A DNA stretch of 12,238 nucleotides from Sphingobium sp. Lineage in GTDB: Bacteria; Pseudomonadota; Alphaproteobacteria; Sphingomonadales; Sphingomonadaceae. Shown one piece after another: positions 7,542 to 12,238 of the stretch. The position numbers and the translations under genes were made by a program. The notes under the pieces were generated by a model. It did no database searches, was not told the DNA's origin, and saw only the letters and a program-made list of their open reading frames with translations. Within the stretch, counting starts at the first letter, position 1. Each line of letters opens with the position of its first letter. The stretch covers positions 1 to 12,238 of the forward strand of contig JASBTC010000277.1 of the NCBI GenBank assembly GCA_030148625.1, written 5' to 3'.

Positions 7542-8621
7542 TCAGGCCATTTTTTGCGAGGAAGAGGAAAGGGCGGCGAGGCGCGCGCGCGCCTCCGCTT
7601 CGATGCCGGCGACAAGGTCGGCGCAGCCGGGCAGGTCGCCGAGCCGCCCGGCGACGAGCCCGGTCGCCATCAGCCCGTGATCGGGATCGCCCTCGACAAC
7701 GGCCTTCTGGATCAGCATCGGCGCGGACGCCGCCATCATCGCCTGGGGCAAGGTGAGGCCGCCATGGCTGGTCATGCCCTTTGCCGCCCTGAACAGATCG
7801 CCGAACGACGCACCGGTCTGCCGCTTCATCTGCAGCCCGCTTTCGATCGCGCGCCGCCAGATGCCGATCCCGGTGGACCGCTCGATCCGGTTGAGCAACG
7901 CGTTGCGGATCATGCGCTGGGGCATGCCGTCGACCTTGGTCGAGACGAGGATGTCGTCGGTGCCGGCGGCGGTGTAGCGTGCCTTGGTGACGTCGGGGAT
8001 CGGGCTTTCGCGCGTCATCAGGAAGCGCGTGCCCATCGCGATGCCGACCGCGCCATAGGCAAGGGCAGCGGCAAGCCCGCGACCGTCGCTGAAGCCGCCC
8101 GCCGCGATCACCGGAATTTTCACGCTGTCGAGCACCTGTGGCAGCAGCACGGTCGAGGCGACCGAACCGGTATGGCCGCCGCCTTCGCCGCCCTGCACCG
8201 TCACCATGTCGACGCCCAGTTGCACCATCTTCTGCGCATGCTTGACCGCGCCGACGGTGGGCACGCAGAGGATGCCGGCATCCTTGAAGCGCCCGATCAT
8301 TTTCGCATCGGGGCCGCGCCCGAAGCTGACCGCGCGCACCTGGTCGCCATGCTTCAGGATGATCTCGACGATCTCGGCAGCGCCCGGCTGGAACATATGG
8401 AAATTGACGCCGAAGGGGCGGCGCGTGCCCTGCTTGACCGCGAGGATCGCGGTTTCGAGTTCGGCCGGCTGCATCACTGCGCCGGCGAGAAAGCCGAACG
8501 CGCCGGCCTCGCTCGACGCGATGACGAGTGAGGGCGTCGCGATCCAGCCCATCGCGGTCTGGATCACCGGTACCCGGCAGCCGAGCCGCTCGGTCAGGAT
8601 GGTGTTGAGCGGATCGGCCAT
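7542..8621 (-). CDS. ipdC: IpdC-type flavin-dependent oxidoreductase (nitronate monooxygenase fold)
   Basis: A 359-aa TIM-barrel flavoprotein of the nitronate monooxygenase / 2-nitropropane dioxygenase family. Seen: the N-terminal substrate/FMN segment PVIQTAMGWIATP (18-30); QGGEGGGHTG at 143-152 with H150; the phosphate-binding loops AAGGFSDGRG (173-182) and GIAMGTRFL (193-201). Within an ipdAB/echA20 cluster this family member is IpdC (ScdK in Comamonas), which forms the ring C double bond in 5-hydroxy-7a-methyl-1-oxo-octahydroindene-carboxyl-CoA, preparing ring D for hydrolysis. Its start codon overlaps the stop of the preceding crotonase gene by one base (TGATG), and a purine-rich AGGATGGGGA lies upstream within that gene. 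The length matches the mycobacterial protein (about 355 aa). Family is certain; specific function comes mainly from context. Confidence 0.93.
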   Translation of the reverse strand: MADPLNTILTERLGCRVPVIQTAMGWIATPSLVIASSEAGAFGFLAGAVMQPAELETAILAVKQGTRRPFGVNFHMFQPGAAEIVEIILKHGDQVRAVSFGRGPDAKMIGRFKDAGILCVPTVGAVKHAQKMVQLGVDMVTVQGGEGGGHTGSVASTVLLPQVLDSVKIPVIAAGGFSDGRGLAAALAYGAVGIAMGTRFLMTRESPIPDVTKARYTAAGTDDILVSTKVDGMPQRMIRNALLNRIERSTGIGIWRRAIESGLQMKRQTGASFGDLFRAAKGMTSHGGLTLPQAMMAASAPMLIQKAVVEGDPDHGLMATGLVAGRLGDLPGCADLVAGIEAEARARLAALSSSSQKMA

Positions 8622-9511
8622 CAGCCGGCGTCCCCATCCTTCTTCGCAGCGGCATCCTTCTTGTTGGCTTCGGCCATCGACTTGCCGGTGAGCCCGGCCA
8701 GGCTGTTGCCCGTCACCAGATCATTCTGGGCATGCGCGAAATGATGCATGTGGAAAACGGCATCCATCGCGGTGCGCTTGCCGCGCAGATCCTCGACATG
8801 GTTGATCGCCTGCTTGGTCAGCGACAGGCCGAGGCGCGGCATCTCGGCGAGTTTTTCGGCCACCCGGCGTGCCTCCGCTTCCAGATCGGCGCGCGCGACG
8901 ATGCGGTTGACCATGCCCAGCTCATAGGCGCGGGCAGCGGGCATGCGTTCGCCGAGCAGCAGGAATTCCTTGGCGACGCGCGGCGGCAATTCGAAGGCAT
9001 GGGCGAAATATTCGACGCCGGGAATGCCCATGCGGACGACGGGGTCCTGGAAGAAGGCGTCGTCCGATGCGATCGTCAGGTCGCAGATCCAGGCGAGCAT
9101 CAGTCCGCCGGCGATGCATGCGCCCTGTACCATCGCGACGGTCGGCTTGGGCATGTCGCGCCAGCGGCGGCACATGCCCAGATAAACTTCCTGTTCGCGC
9201 GGGTAGAGGAATTCGGCGCCGGGCTTGTTGGTGTGATCGGGCCAGAGCAGCTTGCGGTCGAAGCTCTTCGTGACGTCGCGGCCCGGCGTGCCGATGTCAT
9301 GGCCGGCGGAGAAATGCTTGCCGGCGCCGGCAAGCACGATCGACTTCACCGCGTCATCGTCGACGGCGCGGCGGAACGCGTCGTCGAGCGCATAGGTCAT
9401 CTGGCTATTCTGCGCGTTGTTGAAGCTCGGCCGGTTCATCGTGACCCAGGCCACGCCATTTTCGACGCGGTAGAGCACGGGTTCGTCGGTTTCGTAGACG
9501 ATATCGGCCAT
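8621..9511 (-). CDS. Crotonase-fold protein (annotatable as enoyl-CoA hydratase) lacking both hydratase glutamates
   Basis: A 296-aa crotonase-superfamily protein. Seen: the oxyanion-hole segment KHFSAGHDIG (65-74), a 30-residue insertion rich in charged and aromatic residues (about 76-110), the second oxyanion segment GACIAGGLMLAWICD (130-144), and a conserved-looking HMHHFAHAQND (254-264) near the C-terminus. Aligned by eye to rat mitochondrial enoyl-CoA hydratase, the two catalytic glutamates (E144, E164) correspond to M138 and V158 here, so classical water addition is doubtful; hydrolase, isomerase or retro-aldol chemistry is possible. The tail (280-296) is rich in Lys, Ala and Asp and probably disordered. 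The ATG at 9511 is preceded by GGAGG at 8 nt, and the gap to ipdB is 2 bp. Its place between ipdB and ipdC argues for a step in C/D-ring catabolism, but I cannot name it. Confidence 0.88.
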   Translation of the reverse strand: MADIVYETDEPVLYRVENGVAWVTMNRPSFNNAQNSQMTYALDDAFRRAVDDDAVKSIVLAGAGKHFSAGHDIGTPGRDVTKSFDRKLLWPDHTNKPGAEFLYPREQEVYLGMCRRWRDMPKPTVAMVQGACIAGGLMLAWICDLTIASDDAFFQDPVVRMGIPGVEYFAHAFELPPRVAKEFLLLGERMPAARAYELGMVNRIVARADLEAEARRVAEKLAEMPRLGLSLTKQAINHVEDLRGKRTAMDAVFHMHHFAHAQNDLVTGNSLAGLTGKSMAEANKKDAAAKKDGDAG

Positions 9512-9513
9512 GG

Positions 9514-10314
9514 TCAGTGCCTCCGGCCCGCGGGATTGTCCTTGAGCACGTTCGCGCGGAGATTGTGCGGATCGAAGCGGGCGATGATCGCGAGCTGTTC
9601 GGCGCTGGGCGCGGGCGTCTGCGCGATGCTGTCCGCCGCTTCGAGTACGAAGCCGGTGGCGTCCTGTACCCGATCGAAGCCGACGCCCGGGTGGAGCGAG
9701 ATCACGCGGATCGCATGGTCGGTGCCGCCGAAATCCATGATGCAGAGATCGGTGACGATCAGCCGCAGATCGACGAAATCGAACCGGGCGCCGGGCACGC
9801 GCCGCGCGGGATTATAGCCGACGCTCGACACCATATCGACTTCGCCTTCGACGAAGACGCGCTTCGAATGCTGCGGCACGAACATCGAATTGATGTGGTA
9901 GATCGAATTGCCCGGAAAGCCGCGCGCGCCGAGCATCTGCACCTTGGGCCGGTCGTACGTGCCGCCGAGATAGGAGATGTTCATCTGCCCGAACCGGTCG
10001 ATCTGGCTGGGCGTGACCATCGCGTGGCGCTTGCCGGGCCAGACCGCGGCGTCGAAATAACGCGAGAAGGGCAGATAGCCGGCGGGCTTGCGATCGTCAT
10101 AGCCGCGCGGCCCGATCGGCACCGGATCCTCGACCAGCCAGGCCTCGCCATCGGTCATCATCAGTTCGGGTGTGTGCGTCACCTTGGCGAGCGAAGCGGC
10201 AAGCCGCGGCGCGGGGCCGATGCCGGTCGCGACCAGTTCGCCATTGCCGCGCCAGGCCTCGGATGCGGCGACGATCAGCTGTTCGCAGAGCGTGAATTCG
10301 GATGAGGTGGTCAT
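9514..10314 (-). CDS. ipdB: IpdB-type CoA-transferase-fold subunit (ring C hydrolase)
   Basis: A 266-aa beta subunit of the family I CoA-transferase fold. With IpdA it forms a heteromeric enzyme that hydrolytically opens ring C of COCHEA-CoA to 6-methyl-3,7-dioxodecanedioyl-CoA, rather than transferring CoA. Seen: YLGGTYDRPKVQMLGARGFPG (split here as YLGGTYDRPK at 115-124 and GARGFPGNS at 129-137), and FVEGEVDMVSSVGYNPARR (154-172), regions typical of IpdB/ScdL2 proteins. The SENG glutamate loop of true CoA-transferases is not seen. Start choice: ATG 10314 (MTTSSEF) is preferred because GAGGGG (10324-10329), which overlaps the ipdA stop, lies 9 nt upstream; ATG 10323 would leave it no spacer. 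A frame extension to 10461 would run into ipdA and is rejected. Two base pairs separate it from the crotonase gene. Confidence 0.92.
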   Translation of the reverse strand: MTTSSEFTLCEQLIVAASEAWRGNGELVATGIGPAPRLAASLAKVTHTPELMMTDGEAWLVEDPVPIGPRGYDDRKPAGYLPFSRYFDAAVWPGKRHAMVTPSQIDRFGQMNISYLGGTYDRPKVQMLGARGFPGNSIYHINSMFVPQHSKRVFVEGEVDMVSSVGYNPARRVPGARFDFVDLRLIVTDLCIMDFGGTDHAIRVISLHPGVGFDRVQDATGFVLEAADSIAQTPAPSAEQLAIIARFDPHNLRANVLKDNPAGRRH

Positions 10315-10327
10315 GATCGTCATCCCC

Positions 10328-11203
10328 TCAGAAAATGGGCAGGGGAAGGGCGGAGACGGCGGCAGCGCCGCCGACGCGGTCGAGATAGCCCGCCTCGTCG
10401 GCGCCGATCGTGCGGGCGGCGAACGCATCCCAGCCGCCGTCCTCGCGCGCGCTGTCGGCATAGGCCTTCAGATGCTTCATGTCCCAGCCATAGAGCGGCG
10501 GCATCGAGGTGGGGTGTGCGCCCAGCGGCGCTTCGATCACACCATGGACGAAGCAGCGCTCGACGATATTGGCGCGGGCATCCTCGGGATAGCTGTGATC
10601 CATCCGGTCGACCACTTCCTCCGCCGAAACGAAGGTCCTGTCCGCAGCGCGCGCGAACCAGTCGTCATAATAGGTATCGGGGCCGAGCGCCTGGATATTG
10701 CCGAGCCGGTCGGCGCGATGGACGTGGAGCAACGCAGCATCGAGCTTGAGCGCCGGCATCGCCAGCAGAACTTCACCGTCATCATAGGGCGATTGCACCG
10801 TCCTGAAGCCGCCATGCGTCATCACATCGGTGCCGAGCCCGACATGGGTTGGCAGGAAGGGCAGGCGGAACGCCGCAGCCTTCAGCCCCCATTGCAGCAT
10901 GCCTTCGTCGAGTTCGAGGATATCGAGCGTGCCGGCCTCGCGGCTTTTGCGGAAATAGGGTTCGAGCGGGATCGCATCCATCGAGACGAAGCCGAAGATC
11001 AGCTTCTTCACCTTGCCCGCGGCACACAGCATGCCGACGTCCGGCCCGCCATAGGCGACGATCGTCAGGTCGGTGAGATCGGAGCGCAGGATGGCGCGGA
11101 CCAGCGCCATCGGCTTGCGGCGTGGGCCCCAGCCGGCGATCCCGATCGTCATCCCGCTCTTCAGCGATGCGACGAACTGCTCGATGGTCAATTGCTTGTT
11201 CAA
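10328..11203 (-). CDS. ipdA: IpdA-type CoA-transferase-fold subunit (ring C hydrolase)
   Basis: A 291-aa alpha subunit, essentially the length of mycobacterial IpdA (about 292). Seen: GMTIGIAGWGPRRKPMALVR (17-36), the CoA-binding glycine-rich segment of the fold; TIVAYGGPDVGMLCAAGKVK (47-66); and LDEGMLQWGLKAAAFRLPFLP, whose E100 lies in the DEGM motif. In mycobacterial IpdAB an IpdA glutamate in this region (reported as Glu105) is essential for ring C hydrolysis. The start is set at TTG 11203 because GGGAGAG (11208-11214) lies at proper spacing and the length then matches the family. The upstream ATG 11236 has no Shine-Dalgarno and would add 11 unsupported residues. It is the first gene of the minus-strand operon, divergent from the SDR at 11323. 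Confidence 0.93.
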   Translation of the reverse strand: MNKQLTIEQFVASLKSGMTIGIAGWGPRRKPMALVRAILRSDLTDLTIVAYGGPDVGMLCAAGKVKKLIFGFVSMDAIPLEPYFRKSREAGTLDILELDEGMLQWGLKAAAFRLPFLPTHVGLGTDVMTHGGFRTVQSPYDDGEVLLAMPALKLDAALLHVHRADRLGNIQALGPDTYYDDWFARAADRTFVSAEEVVDRMDHSYPEDARANIVERCFVHGVIEAPLGAHPTSMPPLYGWDMKHLKAYADSAREDGGWDAFAARTIGADEAGYLDRVGGAAAVSALPLPIF

Positions 11204-11207
11204 CCCG

Positions 11208-11214
11208 CTCTCCC
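11208..11214 (-). promoter_or_regulatory. Ribosome binding site deciding the TTG start of ipdA
   Basis: On the minus strand GGGAGAG lies 4 nt (6 nt from the GGGAG core) before TTG 11203. No comparable site precedes the only nearby ATG at 11236. This makes TTG the likelier start codon. Confidence 0.65.
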
Positions 11215-11310
11215 GTCCTGCAGACAGGTGTTGCATGGCGGGCAGGCGGTTGGTCCGCTACCACCATATGGAGAGAGACATTCGCGGCCGCCGGTAGAAT
11301 GGGTGTGGCG

Positions 11311-11315
11311 AAGGA
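11311..11315 (+). promoter_or_regulatory. Ribosome binding site of the plus-strand SDR
   Basis: AAGGA with a 7-nt spacer to ATG 11323. It supports this start over the in-frame upstream ATG at 11299 and the longer open frame reaching back to 11122. Confidence 0.6.
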
Positions 11316-11322
11316 CGTGGAG

Positions 11323-12093
11323 ATGGCGATGGCTGAAAATGAGCGGCGCGTGGCGCTGGTGACGGGCGGTGCGCGCGGCATCGGGCGCGCGATCGCCGAA
11401 CGGTTGCTGGCGGACGGCATGGCCGTCGTGATCTGCGGCCGCAATGCGCCCGAGGATCTGCCGCGCCATGGCGAGGCGGTGGTCGCGTTCGAAGCGTGCG
11501 ACGTCCGCTCGGCCGAGGATGTGGACGCGATGGTGGAGCGCATCGTCGCGCGGCACGGCCGGCTCGATCTTGCGGTCAACAACGCCGGCGGCTCACCCGA
11601 GGCGCCGGCCGCCACTGCGTCTCCGCGTTTCTCGGAACGCGTCCTTGCGCTCAATCTGCTCGGCCCACTCCATGTCGCGCAGGCTGCCAACCGGATCATG
11701 CAGGACCAGGCGTCGGGCGGCTCGATCGTCAATATCGCGAGCGTTTCGGGCACGCGCCCGTCGCCGGGCACTGCGGTCTATGGCGCGGCCAAGGCGGGCC
11801 TGCTGAACCTTACCGAATCGCTCGCGATGGAATGGGGGCCCAAAGTGCGCGTCAATGCGATCGTCGTCGGGCTGGTCGCGACCGAGGCAGCGGTCGAACA
11901 TTATGGCGGAGAGGCGGGCATGAAGCGCATCGACGCGATGCTGCCGCTCGGCCGCATGGCGCGCGGCGAGGATGTCGCCAATGCCGTGCATTTCCTGGCG
12001 TCATCCGATTCCGCCTATGTCAGCGGCGCACGGATCGCGGTCCATGGCGGCGGCGAGCGCCCCCTCTTTCTGAGCCTCGCCGAAGGGCGCTGA
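11323..12093 (+). CDS. Short-chain dehydrogenase/reductase, divergent from ipdA
   Basis: A 256-aa classical SDR. Seen: the nucleotide-binding motif TGGARGIG at residues 14-21; NNAGG at 86-90; the catalytic set S140, Y153, K157 (YGAAK), with the usual 12-residue S-Y spacing; and GRMARGEDVANAVHFLASSDSAYVSGA split over the conserved C-terminal region, ending in GGG. Start: ATG 11323 has AAGGA 7 nt upstream (11311-11315); ATG 11329 is possible and the in-frame ATG 11299 lacks a clear ribosome site. In the mycobacterial HIP region the SDR Rv3549c likewise diverges from echA20-ipdABC, so this may be its counterpart and could oxidise the ring C hydroxyl (IpdF-like) or a beta-hydroxyacyl-CoA. The sequence alone does not tell which. 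An insertion sequence begins 7 bp after its stop. Confidence 0.92.
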   Translation: MAMAENERRVALVTGGARGIGRAIAERLLADGMAVVICGRNAPEDLPRHGEAVVAFEACDVRSAEDVDAMVERIVARHGRLDLAVNNAGGSPEAPAATASPRFSERVLALNLLGPLHVAQAANRIMQDQASGGSIVNIASVSGTRPSPGTAVYGAAKAGLLNLTESLAMEWGPKVRVNAIVVGLVATEAAVEHYGGEAGMKRIDAMLPLGRMARGEDVANAVHFLASSDSAYVSGARIAVHGGGERPLFLSLAEGR

Positions 12094-12100
12094 ATATCTA

Positions 12101-12238
12101 GGCTGTGGTGACGATTTAATCATTTGAGCCATAGCATGATGCTGGCGAGTTTGATGAATCCGAGGAAGTGTTGGGCGAGCTTGTCGTATCGTGTAGCGAT
12201 GCGTCGCCATTGCTTGAGCTTGGCGAAGAAGCCCTCGA
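12101..12238. mobile_element. End of an IS5-family (IS427-group-like) insertion sequence, partial
   Basis: From about 12101 (GGCTGTGGTGACG) the sequence changes to lower-GC, transposase-coding DNA that runs off the window edge. It is preceded by CTA (12098-12100), compatible with the short TNA-type target duplication of IS427-group elements. The exact terminal inverted repeat cannot be confirmed because the other end is outside. The element lies 7 bp after the SDR stop, so it marks the right boundary of the cluster in this genome. Confidence 0.75.
12120..12238 (-). CDS. IS5-family transposase, C-terminal fragment (5' part outside window)
   Basis: The minus strand encodes 39 visible residues before TGA (12120-12122): beginning EGFFAKLKQWRRIATRYDKL and ending LASIMLWLK. 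The motif [E]xFFxKLKxxRRIATRYDK is the well-known C-terminus of IS5-family DDE transposases of the IS427 type, with the third catalytic acidic residue (E) followed seven residues later by lysine. The rest of the protein lies beyond the window, so whether the element is intact or active cannot be judged. It is transcribed towards the SDR gene. Confidence 0.9.
   Translation of the reverse strand, partial: EGFFAKLKQWRRIATRYDKLAQHFLGFIKLASIMLWLK

Larger units (their letters stand above)
11204..11322. promoter_or_regulatory. Divergent promoter region between ipdA operon and SDR gene
   Basis: These 119 bp must hold promoters for both directions, since genes diverge from it. The best symmetric element is GTTGGT-ccgct-ACCACC (11249-11265), two 6-bp arms with one mismatch around 5 bp, directly followed by the perfect palindrome CCATATGG (11264-11271). 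CCTGcagaCAGG nearer to ipdA (11217-11228) is a weaker candidate. Such spacing could suit a TetR- or IclR-type repressor, as KstR2 controls the equivalent mycobacterial genes, but the KstR2 consensus (CAAG...CTTG core) is not seen. No convincing sigma-70 -35/-10 pair could be picked by eye on either strand. Confidence 0.45.

Noticed and set aside
9514..10461. Longer version of ipdB starting at 10461
   Set aside because: The first 46 extra residues overlap ipdA in another frame and are low-complexity; GAGGGG places the start at 10314.
11122..11322. N-terminal extension of the plus-strand SDR
   Set aside because: It would overlap ipdA and precede the Rossmann strand by about 75 residues with no family similarity; AAGGA supports ATG 11323.
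10782..11771. 329-codon minus-strand frame spanning the ipdA start and SDR gene
   Set aside because: It overlaps two recognisable genes in other frames and crosses the divergent promoter; the product is compositionally a shadow.
1..12238. CRISPR array, tRNA, rRNA, riboswitch or phage genes
   Set aside because: No regularly spaced direct repeats, cloverleaf-like sequence or phage proteins were seen; gaps between genes are too short and are accounted for.

Overview
The window is GC-rich, with tightly packed genes, strongly coding-biased third positions and sphingomonad-type palindromic intergenic repeats (a pair built on CGAGCGAAGTCGAG, and another rich in CCCTCTCCCCCT). It most likely comes from an alphaproteobacterium of the order Sphingomonadales. 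The host assignment is inferred from style and gene content, not from a marker gene.

Almost the whole window is one catabolic gene cluster for the last two steroid rings (C and D), the HIP (3aα-H-4α(3'-propanoate)-7aβ-methylhexahydro-1,5-indanedione) pathway shared by degraders of cholesterol, bile acids, testosterone and estrogens. Ten genes lie on the minus strand. In transcription order from about 11.2 kb down to 1 they are: ipdA, ipdB, a 296-aa crotonase-fold protein, ipdC, an echA20-type ring hydrolase, an acyl-CoA dehydrogenase (ACAD) alpha subunit, its ACAD beta partner, a fadA6-type thiolase, an MFE-2-like short-chain dehydrogenase (SDR), a second ACAD beta subunit, and a second ACAD alpha subunit that runs off the left edge (the crotonase makes this eleven ORFs in total, the last one partial). 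Gaps are mostly 1-12 bp or short overlaps (ATGA, TGATG), which fits one long operon with translational coupling. One more SDR is divergent on the plus strand (11323-12093), followed 7 bp later by the end of an IS5-family insertion sequence that runs off the right edge.

Expected flow, from knowledge of these families: IpdC introduces the ring C double bond, an SDR oxidises the ring hydroxyl, the EchA20-type enzyme opens ring D, IpdA-IpdB open ring C by hydrolysis, and the FadA6-type thiolase cleaves the opened chain. The two ACAD pairs, the 296-aa crotonase and the SDRs then supply the remaining beta-oxidation steps towards propionyl-CoA and succinyl-CoA. The CoA ligase (FadD3/ScdA type), a regulator and the ring A/B genes are not in the window and presumably lie outside it.

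Stretches without genes are short: 3098-3200 (a large inverted repeat), 6554-6788 (a palindromic repeat that is also an uninterrupted 79-codon frame joining its two neighbours), 11204-11322 (the divergent promoter region) and 12094-12119 (the insertion sequence end). I see no RNA genes, CRISPR arrays or convincing rho-independent terminators. The system itself belongs to a known pathway. The less ordinary points are the crotonase that lacks both hydratase glutamates, two heteromeric ACAD pairs in opposite internal order, and the in-frame repeat element.
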